A stretch of 64,000 bases of DNA from Terriglobus aquaticus (GCF_025685415.1 NZ_JAGSYB010000001.1:1984001-2048000), one strand, 5' to 3'. Positions 16,204 through 25,005 are shown, counted from the first letter of the stretch. Translations and numbers: made by a program. The notes: generated by a model not told the origin, from the sequence alone.

Positions 16204-17664
16204 CTAGGTGGCAACGTCCAGCAGCGATGCGACGCGTTGCGTGCTTTCCGCCGCCCACCGCGTGGCAGAGGCAAAGCCAAGCAGCAGCACGATGGACGCG
16301 CAGCCGCACATGAGCCAGTAGATGGGGTGCGTGGCAGGTGTGAAGTCGGTGCGCTGTGCGCGCATCTGGCTTGCAGCGACCACGGTCCCCGCGACCGCAA
16401 CGCCGAGCGATGCGCCGACCTGTCGTCCTGTCGAGGCGACTGCAGCCGCCACACCCGCCTGCGCGCGGGGCATGCCGGAAACCGCGCTGTTGGTGATGGC
16501 AGGGTTGACCATGCCAAGGCCGATGCCGAAGAAGACGTAGCTGCCCAAGAGGTACAGCAGCGGCGTGGACGCGCTGAGTTGAGTGAGCATGAGCGCGCTC
16601 GCCAAGAACGCCGAACCTGCGATGAGCAGCGATGGCCGTGGGCCACGGCTGCCGACCAGGCGGCCCGAGAACGGCGCGGTGAGTACGATCATGGCCGCGA
16701 GCGGAAGCGTGTACAGACCGGTGCGGAAGGCAGGCAGGCCGCGCACCTGTTGAAGGTAGAGCGCGTTCAGAAACAGGAAGGACGCGAAGCACCCGAAGGC
16801 GCACAGCGCGATGACGACCGCTCCGCTGAAGGGGACGCTACGGAAGAAGCGCAGGTCGAGCAAGGGTTCGCGGCGGCGCGGCTCGTATAGGAGCAACGAC
16901 GCGAACGACACGACCGCGAGACTGAGCAGACCAAGGATGCGTGGCGCGGTCCAGCCCGCGTGTGGCGCTTCGATGATGGCGTAGGTGAGCGAGGCGAGCG
17001 TGGTGAAGACGAGCGCCTGTCCCACAGGATCGAAGCGGCGGGCGTGAGGCGCTTTGGATTCCGGAACGAAGCGGGCGGCAAGCAGGATTGCGGCGACACC
17101 GATGGGTGCGTTGATCCAGAAGATGGAACGCCAGCCGATGGTTTGCGTGAGCGCACCACCGAGCAAGGGCCCGAGCGCGAGCGAGATGCCGGACACCGCT
17201 CCCCAGATGCCGACTGCACGCGCGCGAGCCCTGGCGTCCTGGAACGTGTTGGTGATGATGGACAGCGCGACCGGGTTGAGCATGGACGCACCGAGTCCCT
17301 GCAGCGCGCGGAACGCGATGAGCCCGCCGATGCTGGGAGCGGCGCTGCACAAAACGGAGCCGAGCGTGAAGATGGTGAGGCCGGTTTGGAAGGTGCGGCG
17401 GCGACCGTAGCGATCAGAGAGAGATCCAGCCAGCAAGAGAAAGCTGGCGACGACCAGCGTGTAGCTGTCCATGATCCACTGCATGCCCGACATGTTGCTG
17501 TGCAGCTCGCGACCGATGGAGGGCAGAGCGACGTTGACGATGGTCACGTCCATGCCGACCAGGAAGAGGCTCATGCAACAGATGGCGAGTACAAGATTTG
17601 GCCGGGTTGGGCCTGCAGCGGTTGCGGGCACAGCGGGTGAGGCAGCTTGTGGAAGTGTAGGCAT
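16204..17664 (-). CDS. MFS drug exporter, DHA2 (EmrB/QacA) family
   Basis: A 486-residue inner-membrane protein with about 14 hydrophobic segments, the number for DHA2 antiporters. Motif D1 appears as FLVGMDVTIVNVALPSI, motif A as GSLSDRYGRRRTF and motif C as the GISLALGPLLGG region in segment 5. It should pump hydrophobic or toxic compounds with H+ exchange. No membrane-fusion (EmrA) gene or regulator flanks it. It is divergent from the UvrC-like gene and converges on the ExbD-like gene. Confidence 0.93.
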   Translation of the reverse strand: MPTLPQAASPAVPATAAGPTRPNLVLAICCMSLFLVGMDVTIVNVALPSIGRELHSNMSGMQWIMDSYTLVVASFLLLAGSLSDRYGRRRTFQTGLTIFTLGSVLCSAAPSIGGLIAFRALQGLGASMLNPVALSIITNTFQDARARARAVGIWGAVSGISLALGPLLGGALTQTIGWRSIFWINAPIGVAAILLAARFVPESKAPHARRFDPVGQALVFTTLASLTYAIIEAPHAGWTAPRILGLLSLAVVSFASLLLYEPRRREPLLDLRFFRSVPFSGAVVIALCAFGCFASFLFLNALYLQQVRGLPAFRTGLYTLPLAAMIVLTAPFSGRLVGSRGPRPSLLIAGSAFLASALMLTQLSASTPLLYLLGSYVFFGIGLGMVNPAITNSAVSGMPRAQAGVAAAVASTGRQVGASLGVAVAGTVVAASQMRAQRTDFTPATHPIYWLMCGCASIVLLLGFASATRWAAESTQRVASLLDVAT

Positions 17665-17744
17665 GCGCTTCTACACTGATGCGTTCTGCGCTCCGTTCGA
17701 CACACGCGAGTGCGACCGTGGCGGCTTCTGGGTAGGATGAGCGG

Positions 17745-19106
17745 GTGAGCGTTTCGCCAATCTTTGAGCACGAGTTGAGCTTCTCGCCGGAGCTGGCGAC
17801 GGAAGTACTGCGTGCCGTGCCGGCGCGTGCGGGCGTGGTGGCGTTGTTTGGCCATAGCAGCACCGATCGGCCGTTCCTGATGCAGTCTGCCAACCTGCGT
17901 CGGCGCTTGCAGCGGCTGCTGTTACCACCGGAAGGCCAGACGAAGCGGCTGAACCTGCGGGATCGCGTTGCGCGCGTGGCGTGGCGCGAGACGGGCAGCG
18001 AACTGGAATCGCTGCTGCTGCTGTATCGAGCGATGCGGACCGTGTTCGGCGCGGATGAGGCTCGTCGCAAGCTGCGGCTGTCGCCGCCGTTTACGGTGCG
18101 CTACGCGGTGGAGAATCGCTTCCCTCGGATTTACGTGACGAACCACCTGCGGCGGCGATCGCTGCACACCACGTTTGGGCCGTTCGCGTCGCGGCTGGAT
18201 GCGGAGCGGTATCGCGAAGCAGTGGAAGACCTGTTCGTGATCCGCAGATGCTTCCTGGAGCTGCACCCATCGCCGGATGACCCCGGCTGCATCTACGGCG
18301 AGATGCACAAGTGCATGGCGCCGTGCCAGCAGCGATGCACGGATGCGGAGTATCACCGCGAAGCAGAGCGCGCTTTGCAGTTTCTGAACACGGCTGGCCA
18401 GTCGCTGGCGGCGGAGCACGAAGCGGAACGCGACCGGGCCAGCGCAGACATGCTGTTTGAACAGGCAGCCGCGGCCCATGCGCGTGCGGCCAAGGCGAAG
18501 AGCACGGGCGCGATTGCGGATGCGCTGGTGGGACCGCTGGACAGGCTGCGGGCGGTGTTGCTGGTGCCGTTGCGCGTGGCGACCGACGTGCCGCAGGTGC
18601 AGGTGTTCCTGTTTGCGGATGGATGTCTGCGCGGGCCTGAACTTGTGTCGGTGCTGGGCGTTCGGTTGGCGAAGGAGCAGGTGGAGGTTGGGTCGAGCCT
18701 GTTTGCACAGCCGCGCATGATGGCTGCGGTTGCGCTGGATGCGCCCGGGCAGCACAGCGAGGCGAGCAGTGCGAATGCTGCGAACGCGGCGGAACTTTCG
18801 CCAGAGGAGCGCATGCTGGCTGTGATCGCAAAGCTGGAAGATACGGCTGGGGCGTCGGACACGGCGACGCTGGGCGATCACTTGGCCATGTTGCGGCGGT
18901 GGTATTACCGGCCCGAAAAGCAGCGGGCTGGCGTTCTGTTCCAGCCGGAGCGCGATGCGTGGCCCGTTCGCAAGCTGGTGCGGGCGGCGGCAAAGCTGGC
19001 CGCTCCGGAGCCACAGGTGCAGCCTGCACCGGCTGAGGGAGATGCCAGGAGCGAAGCCGACCCGCGGGCCAGCGTGGAACCGGTTACTTCTTCAGAACAA
19101 CAGTAG
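17745..19106 (+). CDS. UvrC-like protein without nuclease motifs
   Basis: A 453-residue homologue of the N-terminal half of UvrC, the incision subunit of nucleotide excision repair. The GIY-YIG part (about 28-110) is degenerate: AGVVALFGHSS stands for GVYxF and DRPFLMQSANLRRRL for the YVGKAxxLxxR segment, so the tyrosines are lost. Four cysteines C169, C182, C190 and C194 match the spacing of the UvrC Fe-S cluster ligands (VIRRC, GCIYGEMHKCMAPC). A UVR motif (about 221-255) and a Pro/Ala tail follow, but the C-terminal RNase H and helix-hairpin-helix domains are missing. Start is GTG. Confidence 0.78.
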   Translation: MSVSPIFEHELSFSPELATEVLRAVPARAGVVALFGHSSTDRPFLMQSANLRRRLQRLLLPPEGQTKRLNLRDRVARVAWRETGSELESLLLLYRAMRTVFGADEARRKLRLSPPFTVRYAVENRFPRIYVTNHLRRRSLHTTFGPFASRLDAERYREAVEDLFVIRRCFLELHPSPDDPGCIYGEMHKCMAPCQQRCTDAEYHREAERALQFLNTAGQSLAAEHEAERDRASADMLFEQAAAAHARAAKAKSTGAIADALVGPLDRLRAVLLVPLRVATDVPQVQVFLFADGCLRGPELVSVLGVRLAKEQVEVGSSLFAQPRMMAAVALDAPGQHSEASSANAANAAELSPEERMLAVIAKLEDTAGASDTATLGDHLAMLRRWYYRPEKQRAGVLFQPERDAWPVRKLVRAAAKLAAPEPQVQPAPAEGDARSEADPRASVEPVTSSEQQ

Positions 19107-19118
19107 TGGCGGCACGAG

Positions 19119-19151
19119 AAGCAGATCCTTCGCTCCACTCAGGATGACACT
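19119..19151 (+). repeat. Interspersed Acidobacteria repeat, copy 1
   Basis: A 33-base element with core ATCCTTCGCTCCACTCAGG and TCAGGATGACACT, 30 of 33 bases identical to the copy at 45544-45576. The reverse strand would read VILSEAKDL if translated. It is in the space after the UvrC-like gene. Confidence 0.6.
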
Positions 19152-19163
19152 CATCTAATTACG

Positions 19164-19240
19164 CGTTCCGCGCTGAATATCCGTTCCGCGCGGAATCTCC
19201 GTGCGTTCGCGCCGAATCCGTCCGTTCCGCGCTGAGGACC
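19164..19240. repeat. Degenerate direct repeats of CGTTCCGCGC
   Basis: Four copies of a CGTTCCGCGCTGAAT-like unit begin at 19164, 19182, 19204 and 19223 (spacings 18, 22, 19). The second contains the perfect palindrome TTCCGCGCGGAA. They lie between the convergent UvrC-like and VWA genes, where a terminator would be expected. Confidence 0.5.
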
Positions 19241-19259
19241 CGTCTTCGCGTTGCGACGA

Positions 19260-20288
19260 CTATGGGTTGTTGTCTGCGATGGCGTAGTAGCCCTTGCGCG
19301 CCTGAATCTTCACGTCGTTGCCGCAGGTGATGTTGATGGTGCGGAAGGTGCCGTCGATGTTGGCGTTCTTGGGCGTGTAGCTGAGCAGGTATTGCGTGCG
19401 CAGTTCGTCGGAGATCTGCTGGAAGTTTTCGTCCAGGTGCTTGCCGTTACCGCCGTTAATCACGCGGCCGCCGGTTTCCTTGGTCAACTGGTCCATGGCG
19501 CCGGCGCCGAAGCTCATGTTGTAGCCGCCGCCGAAGCCGAAGCCGCCCGTGTCGCGGATGAGGATGACATAGACAATGGTGTTGGCCTTCTGCGCGGCTT
19601 CGATCGCTTCTTTCAGCTTGACTTGCGATCCCTGGTCGTCACCGTCGGTGAGCATCACAACGACCTTGCGGCCCGCCTCCTGCCGCAGCTTGTCGTGGGT
19701 GGCCAGGTAGACGGCGTCGTACAGCAGCGTGCCGCGCGGCGTGCTGTTGCCGGTCACCGAGCCGGTGCCCGCGCCGGTGTTGATCTCTGCCTTGTCTAGG
19801 CCGCGGCGCAGTTCGCGCGTGGAGTTGGTGTAGTCGCTCAGAAGCTCGACGTTGATGTCGAAGTTGATGAGGAAGGCTTCGTCCTTGGACTTGATCACGT
19901 CGCGCAGGAAGTCGGCGGCGGCCTCTTTTTCGAGCGGCAGAACGCGTTCCATGGAGCCGGAGGTGTCGAGCAGGATGCCGATGGTGAGCGGCAGGTTCTT
20001 TTCCTGCGTGAAGTTCTTGATCGCCTGCTCTTCCTTGTTCTCGTAGACCTTGCAGTCGTCCTTGTGCAGGCCGGTCAGGTAGCCGCCCTTGTCGCGCGCG
20101 GAGAAGTAGGTGTTCACCAGGTTGGTGCGAACGCGGAGGGTTCCGCCCTGCGGCAGATCGTCGTCGGCCGGCGGTGGTGCGGAGCTGGCGGGCGGAGGTC
20201 CGCCGGGCGAGGGCGCCTCTTGCGCGCGCACGGCGGCGGGCAGAACGGCGAGTGTGGCAAGCAGGGCAGCGGAGAGGAGCGCACGCAT
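19260..20288 (-). CDS. Secreted VWFA-related domain protein
   Basis: A 342-residue exported protein with signal peptide (MRALLSAALLATLAVLPAAVRAQ), a Pro-rich linker, and a von Willebrand factor A domain. The metal site DTSGSM (MIDAS) is intact at about residues 108-113, and LTDGDDQGSQ and TKETGGRV follow as usual. The N-terminal VRTNLVNTYFSARDKGGYLTGL is typical of the Acidobacteria VWFA-related family (a TIGRFAM domain), likely in protein-protein contact outside the cytoplasm. It is divergent from a second member. Function is otherwise unknown. Confidence 0.9.
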   Translation of the reverse strand: MRALLSAALLATLAVLPAAVRAQEAPSPGGPPPASSAPPPADDDLPQGGTLRVRTNLVNTYFSARDKGGYLTGLHKDDCKVYENKEEQAIKNFTQEKNLPLTIGILLDTSGSMERVLPLEKEAAADFLRDVIKSKDEAFLINFDINVELLSDYTNSTRELRRGLDKAEINTGAGTGSVTGNSTPRGTLLYDAVYLATHDKLRQEAGRKVVVMLTDGDDQGSQVKLKEAIEAAQKANTIVYVILIRDTGGFGFGGGYNMSFGAGAMDQLTKETGGRVINGGNGKHLDENFQQISDELRTQYLLSYTPKNANIDGTFRTINITCGNDVKIQARKGYYAIADNNP

Positions 20289-20431
20289 ACTTCACTTTGG
20301 ACGAGTTCGGGGCCGGTTCGGTCTACCGAAGGCTGCCGCAGCAGAACGCGGCAGACGCGTGCTGGCTGCAAGCACCCGGGAGTGCCGTCCGTGCGTCCAA
20401 CAGGCTGGTCCCCTTGGTAGTCTTGAGAGTG

Positions 20432-21865
20432 GTGAGGTTTTCCGTGAAGTTAGGCTTGGCAGCGGTGTTGGTGGCGGGAATGGTTGCAGGACAGGGTGCG
20501 CATGCACAGGCGTTGCCGGACGGGCCCGCGCCGCAGGCCGCCGGGGCTGCGAATCAGGCCGTGCCGGATAGCCCGACGCCCCAGACGCTGCCGGACGCCC
20601 GCTCCGTTGCGCCCGGCAAGGGCAGCAGCGCCAGCACAGACGTGGCTGTGGGCCCGGCCGGCGATGCGGACCCGAACGCGCCAGCGGCGACGCTACAGAA
20701 CTCGCCGGCCAGCAGCGCCCTGCAGCAGAACGATCCGCAGGCCAACGTTGCGCCCGACGTGCAGCCGACCCTGGGCGCGGGTGGGCGCGTCGAAGATATC
20801 CCACTGATTCGCGCGCGTACAAACTTCGTGGAAATCCCGTTCACGGTGAAGGACAAGCACGGCAGCCTGGTTCCGGGCCTGACCTGGCGCGACGTGCAGG
20901 TATATGAAAACGGCGTGCGCAAGCACATCAGCCTGTTCAGCTCCGATCCGTACCCGCTGAGCGTGGCGTTTGTGATCGACCAGAGCCTGCCGTTTGAAGT
21001 GATGAAGCAGGTGAACTACAGCCTGGGCGCGGTGCAGGGTGCATTTTCGGCGTATGACGAAGTGGCCGTGTTTACCTATGCGAATGGCGTGAGCCGCCGC
21101 ACGGAGTTCACCGGCGCGCAGAGCCCGCGGCTCGCCGCGGTGTTGGAGCAGAGCAAGTCCTCAGGCCGCGAGATGAACTACGTGACGGACGGTCCCCTGT
21201 CGCAGAACGTATCGATCAACAACGGTGCGCAGGCCAATCTGAATCCGCTTGGGAATGCAACGCATGGATCTCGTCCCACCGGCATCGAAAACAACCCGGT
21301 CAGGGAAGCGCACCCGCTGTACGATGCGGTGTTCGCTGCGGCGCAGGAATTGGCGAAGACCGATCCCAGGAAGAAGCGGCGCATCCTGTACGTGGTGAGC
21401 GACGGGCGGGAATCTGGATCGAAGATCCGCGAGAAGGAGCTGGTCCGGTACCTGCAGGGCCACCAGATTGCGGTGTACGGCACCGTGGTCGGCGATTCGG
21501 CTACGCCGTATGTCGGATTCCTGGATAAGTACCACATTCCGTTCACGCATCTGCGGGACAATGCCCTGCCCCGGCTGGCGGCGCTGACCGGCGGCGAGTC
21601 GATCTCGGAATTCCGCGTGAAGGGCATCGAACAGAGCTTTGCGCGCATTGGCGATGACGTTCGCCTGTCGTACACCATCGGCTATTACAGCAATGAGAAC
21701 CTGGCGGACGGGAAGTATCGCAGCGTAGAAGTGCGCGTGCTGAAGCCGGACCTGGATGTGATCGCGAAGAAGGGCTATTACCCGACACCCTCGGCCCTGA
21801 CGCCGACGTCTAACTCGACCAAGGTGACGATGGGTTCGCCAACTCCCGCGGCGACCCCACAGTAG
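20432..21865 (+). CDS. Secreted VWFA-related domain protein, degenerate metal site
   Basis: A 477-residue paralogue of the divergent neighbour. From the GTG at 20432 the start is a signal peptide (MRFSVKLGLAAVLVAGMVAG, then HAQ), followed by a long Ala/Pro/Gln linker and the family element IRARTNFVEIPFTVKDKHGSLVPGL, then the VWA domain. The metal motif is VIDQSLPF, so the DxSxS of MIDAS is incomplete, although later YVVSDGRESG and LTGGES remain. An insert of about 60 residues (NYVTDGPLSQNVSINN...) splits the domain. GTG at 20429 is equally possible as start. Confidence 0.85.
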   Translation: MRFSVKLGLAAVLVAGMVAGQGAHAQALPDGPAPQAAGAANQAVPDSPTPQTLPDARSVAPGKGSSASTDVAVGPAGDADPNAPAATLQNSPASSALQQNDPQANVAPDVQPTLGAGGRVEDIPLIRARTNFVEIPFTVKDKHGSLVPGLTWRDVQVYENGVRKHISLFSSDPYPLSVAFVIDQSLPFEVMKQVNYSLGAVQGAFSAYDEVAVFTYANGVSRRTEFTGAQSPRLAAVLEQSKSSGREMNYVTDGPLSQNVSINNGAQANLNPLGNATHGSRPTGIENNPVREAHPLYDAVFAAAQELAKTDPRKKRRILYVVSDGRESGSKIREKELVRYLQGHQIAVYGTVVGDSATPYVGFLDKYHIPFTHLRDNALPRLAALTGGESISEFRVKGIEQSFARIGDDVRLSYTIGYYSNENLADGKYRSVEVRVLKPDLDVIAKKGYYPTPSALTPTSNSTKVTMGSPTPAATPQ

Positions 21866-21932
21866 AGCCGATTCATCGGAGCTTGACCCGGGCGGCATGC
21901 GTCGCCCGGTACTCTGAATCATCCAAACAAAC

Positions 21933-22859
21933 ATGACTGCTCTGTTCGCCAGCACGCTTGTGGGCGGCAACGCCCTGCCGGGCCTGCTGGCGGCGGCGCT
22001 GTGGGGCGGCGGAGACTTTGCCGGCAGCTATGCGGTGAAGCTGGGTGGCGGCACCGTGCGCGCCTCGTTGCGCGTGGTCGTGATCGGTCACCTGCTGAGC
22101 CTGCTGGCGCTGGTAGCGACGGGCTTGGCGCTGCACGTTCCGCTGCATGACCCACGAGTGCTGGTTTGGGCCCTGGTGGGCGGCGTGGTGAGCGGAACGG
22201 CGCTGATGGCGTTCTACCTGGCGCTGGCCAACGGGCACATGGGGGCGGGCGCGGCAGTGAGCGGCCTGCTGTGTGCCGCGATTCCGGCCGTCGTCTCTGC
22301 CCTGCAGGAGGGTGCGCCCGGTTGGAAACGGCTGGTCGGGTTCGGCCTGGCTGCCGCAGCTATCTGGCTGGTGGCCAGCGCCAGCAACCCGGAACACACG
22401 GATGAGGATCGAGCGACCGCGCGCAAGTCGATGCTGCTGAGTGTGCTAGGGGGCCTGGGCTTCGGGGTCTATTTTACGGCGTTGAAGTTCAGCAGCGGGG
22501 CGGGAGTGGTTTGGTCCACCGCTGCGGCCCGCGTGGGCAGTTGGGGCGTTTCTGCGTTGCTGCTGGCAGGTACCTTGCTGTTCGCGCGCCGGCGCAACGA
22601 TGACATCGAGCCGCCTTCGCACATCTCGGCGCGGAACTTCTGGTGGATTCTGGGAGGCTCGCTGCTGGATCTTGGCGGCAATCTGGCGTTTGTCACGGCG
22701 ACGCGCATGGGGCGGCTGGACGTGGCGGCGGTGCTGGCGTCCCTGTATCCCGCCGGTACGATCCTGCTGGCTGCGGGGCTGCTGCATGAAAAGACCAACA
22801 CGCGGCAGAGAATGGGCATGGTGCTTGCCTTGCCTGCCGTGGTGCTGGTCACGCTGTAG
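21933..22859 (+). CDS. EamA/DMT-family transporter
   Basis: A 308-residue inner-membrane protein with about ten hydrophobic segments in two EamA halves of the drug/metabolite transporter superfamily. Signatures are LAAALWGGGDFAGSYAVK at the start, SGTALMAFYLALANGHMGAGAAVSGLLCAAIPAVV in the first half and LASLYPAGTILLAAGLLHEKTNTRQRMGMVLALPAVVLV in the second. Such proteins move amino acids, sugars or metabolites. It lies 67 bases after the VWA gene and converges with the polyphosphate kinase. Substrate unknown. Confidence 0.88.
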   Translation: MTALFASTLVGGNALPGLLAAALWGGGDFAGSYAVKLGGGTVRASLRVVVIGHLLSLLALVATGLALHVPLHDPRVLVWALVGGVVSGTALMAFYLALANGHMGAGAAVSGLLCAAIPAVVSALQEGAPGWKRLVGFGLAAAAIWLVASASNPEHTDEDRATARKSMLLSVLGGLGFGVYFTALKFSSGAGVVWSTAAARVGSWGVSALLLAGTLLFARRRNDDIEPPSHISARNFWWILGGSLLDLGGNLAFVTATRMGRLDVAAVLASLYPAGTILLAAGLLHEKTNTRQRMGMVLALPAVVLVTL

Positions 22860-22867
22860 CGCCAGGG

Positions 22868-23701
22868 CTACTTGTACTTGTTCACGATCTCCAGCTTCTT
22901 CACGTCGATCGTGGGCTTGGGATACGTCAGCTTCATCGATTCGAGCTTGTCTGCGATCACGGCCGAGATGGCCACATTGCGGTGCCACTTGTGGTCGGCG
23001 GGGATGACGTACCAAGGTGCATCCGCCGTGCTGGTGGCTTCGAAGATATCGTCGTAGGCTTTCTGGTAATCGCCCCACAGCTTCCGCTCGGCGAAGTCGC
23101 CTGCGGAGAGCTTCCAGTGTTTGTCCGGATCGTCGATACGGGCCTGCAGGCGCTTGCCCTGCTCCTCGAACGAGATGTGCAGGAAGAACTTGAGGATGTG
23201 GATGTCGTTCTGGAGGAGCATGGCCTCGAAGTCCGCGATCTCCCGAAAGCGATGTTTCGCCGTCTTGCCGTCGATGATGCCGTGAACGCGCGGCGCCAGC
23301 ACATCTTCGTAGTGCGAGCGGTTGAAGATGCCGATGATGCCCCGGGCGGGCACGGCTGCATGCACGCGCCACAGAAAGTCGTGTTTTGCCTCAGTGGCGG
23401 TTGGAACTTTGAAAGAAGTTACGTTGCATCCCTGCGGATTGACGCCGTCGAAGATGGAGCGAATCGTTCCGTCCTTGCCGCTGGTGTCCATTCCCTGCAG
23501 AACAATCAGGAGAGCCTTTTGAGCGCCGGCGTAGAGCACTTCCTGCTGCTTGTCGAGCACGTCGCGATGCTTCTTCAGGGCTTCCTTGGCCTCGTCCGCG
23601 TCGGCAAAGTCGCCAGTGGCGTCGGTCGGAATCTTCTTGAGACGGAGCGGCTTGTCCGGGTCGATGCGAACTGCGGTTGCGTCCTTCACGCTATCCCTCA
23701 C
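22868..23701 (-). CDS. ppk2: Polyphosphate kinase 2 family protein
   Basis: A 277-residue PPK2-family nucleotide phosphotransferase that uses polyphosphate to phosphorylate nucleotides. Walker A is GMDTSGKDGT (about 70-79), and the lid and catalytic segment is GIFNRSHYEDVLAPRVH. The motif and the N-terminal DKPLRLKKIPTD are of the class often annotated as PPK2-type polyphosphate:nucleotide phosphotransferase rather than the PPK2a/PPK2b double-domain kinases. The start is a GTG at 23701, with AAGGG close by; GTG at 23689 is an alternative. The gene converges with the EamA gene. Confidence 0.92.
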   Translation of the reverse strand: MRDSVKDATAVRIDPDKPLRLKKIPTDATGDFADADEAKEALKKHRDVLDKQQEVLYAGAQKALLIVLQGMDTSGKDGTIRSIFDGVNPQGCNVTSFKVPTATEAKHDFLWRVHAAVPARGIIGIFNRSHYEDVLAPRVHGIIDGKTAKHRFREIADFEAMLLQNDIHILKFFLHISFEEQGKRLQARIDDPDKHWKLSAGDFAERKLWGDYQKAYDDIFEATSTADAPWYVIPADHKWHRNVAISAVIADKLESMKLTYPKPTIDVKKLEIVNKYK

Positions 23702-23792
23702 TTCCCTTACCTACGGTGCGATGTAAGGCAGCGACAGGAAGATGGCCACGGACATGGGAGGCTGACCGCTTCGGCGAATCCGCACATGCGAA

Positions 23793-23812
23793 AGGGCAGC
23801 CGAAGCTGCCCT
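23793..23812 (-). terminator. Hairpin with TTCG loop after tatA
   Basis: AGGGCAGC at 23793-23800 pairs perfectly with GCTGCCCT at 23805-23812. Read on the minus strand the four-base loop is TTCG, a very stable tetraloop, and TTTCG follows. It lies 22 bases beyond the tatA stop codon. Confidence 0.75.
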
Positions 23813-23833
23813 GAGATTGCGAAAAGCCCGTGT

Positions 23834-24037
23834 TTACTTGGCCGTGTCCTTGGGATCGGGCGTGATGAGATGGGCGTCGTTCTTGGGTTCGTCGGTGACG
23901 CCCTTCATGCCTTCCTTGAAGCCGCGCAGGCCTTCGCCCAAACCTTTGCCCAGCTCGGGCAGCTTGCGGCCGCCGAACAGCACAAGCAGCACAACGCCGA
24001 TGATCAGCAGGTGGGTTGGTTGAAATAGATCGCCCAT
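23834..24037 (-). CDS. tatA: Sec-independent translocase subunit TatA/E
   Basis: A 67-residue protein with one N-terminal membrane segment (HLLIIGVVLLVLFGGRKLPELG) and an amphipathic helix, KGLGEGLRGFKEGMKGV, the typical FGxxKLPELG and following helix of TatA/E. It forms the pore of twin-arginine export, and the window contains at least one candidate client (the GH125 enzyme, RRDLLLG). GGAGG is nine bases before the ATG at 24035-24037; an upstream frame to 24061 is not needed. No tatC is adjacent. Confidence 0.93.
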   Translation of the reverse strand: MGDLFQPTHLLIIGVVLLVLFGGRKLPELGKGLGEGLRGFKEGMKGVTDEPKNDAHLITPDPKDTAK

Positions 24038-24286
24038 GGGACACAGCCTCCGCGCGGGCAACCAAGGCTACCCGGACAATCGGTATTGTCGCACACTCGC
24101 GGTGCGTCCGGCTGGTGCGGGACGGCTCGCCTTTCCTCCTGGAGCGAGTCCGAACGGTATGATGAAACCTGGCGCGGCTTGTGCCCCTTGCCGGTTGTGC
24201 GATAGCGCGTCCGGATCAGGAGCAGAACGCCCGGCGCTGGTACTGTAGCCCGCGGAGGCGCCGCCGGGCCACTGTTTTGGAGGACC

Positions 24287-24946
24287 ATGTCTAATTTCTT
24301 CTCCCGCGCTATGCTGGCCGGGCTTGTGGGTTCGGCCGCAATGGCGGGAACGGCGTTCGCCCAGGTATTCAAGCCGGCGGAGCCGGTCACCTACACGCAG
24401 AAGTACGAGGTCTTTGGTGGCCTGAACTTCTTGAACGGCCAGGCCGGTCAGAACCTGCCCAAGCGCTACAACCTAGGCGGTGGCGACGTGATGTTCACCG
24501 ACTGGTTGACACCGCGTTTCGGCGTTGCGGGCGACGTGCGCTATGACGCTGGCACCACGCCGGTGTTCCCTTCCGGACAGGCGACCAGCCCGCCGGTGCA
24601 GACCCGGCCATTGGTCAGCCAGTTCATCTACATGGGCGGTGTGCAGTACCACTGGTTCGGCAACCACTTCGCCGGTGTGAACCTGCATGGCCTCGCTGGC
24701 GCGTCGAGCGGCCAGTTCGACCACAGCAACCCAGGTCTGCCCAAGCAGACGTTCACCGACGCGACGGGCTTGTATGCGAACCACACGGCATTCAACGGTG
24801 TGGTGGGTGGAAGCATCGACTTCAACCGGTCGGCACGCTGGGCGGTTCGCCTGCAGCCCGACCTGGTGTTTGAGAAGTTCGGAACCGAGCTGCGAGAATT
24901 TGTCTCGTTCTCTGGCGGTGTGGTGTATCGGTTCGGGGATCGCTAG
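24287..24946 (+). CDS. Outer-membrane beta-barrel protein
   Basis: A 219-residue exported protein: signal peptide (about 1-25, ending GTAFAQ), then alternating polar/hydrophobic strands (YEVFGGLNFL, FIYMGGVQYHW, AVRLQPDLVF) and the final GVVYRFGDR, as in small OmpA-like or porin-type barrels with about eight strands. The shape resembles the barrel at 61219-61896 (shared YxGGxxY pattern). GGAGG is only three bases before the ATG, closer than usual. Function unknown, perhaps structural or adhesion related. Confidence 0.75.
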   Translation: MSNFFSRAMLAGLVGSAAMAGTAFAQVFKPAEPVTYTQKYEVFGGLNFLNGQAGQNLPKRYNLGGGDVMFTDWLTPRFGVAGDVRYDAGTTPVFPSGQATSPPVQTRPLVSQFIYMGGVQYHWFGNHFAGVNLHGLAGASSGQFDHSNPGLPKQTFTDATGLYANHTAFNGVVGGSIDFNRSARWAVRLQPDLVFEKFGTELREFVSFSGGVVYRFGDR

Positions 24947-24960
24947 ATTTCGCAGAATCA

Positions 24961-24992
24961 GAAAGGGCCGGAGCAGATGCTCCGGCCCTTTC
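24961..24992. terminator. Bidirectional terminator hairpin
   Basis: A perfect 15-bp stem GAAAGGGCCGGAGCA / TGCTCCGGCCCTTTC with a two-base loop lies between the stop of the barrel gene (24946) and that of convergent glgC (25006). The AAA / TTT ends give a T-run in both directions. Confidence 0.85.
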
Positions 24993-25005
24993 CATTGTTA
25001 GCGGA

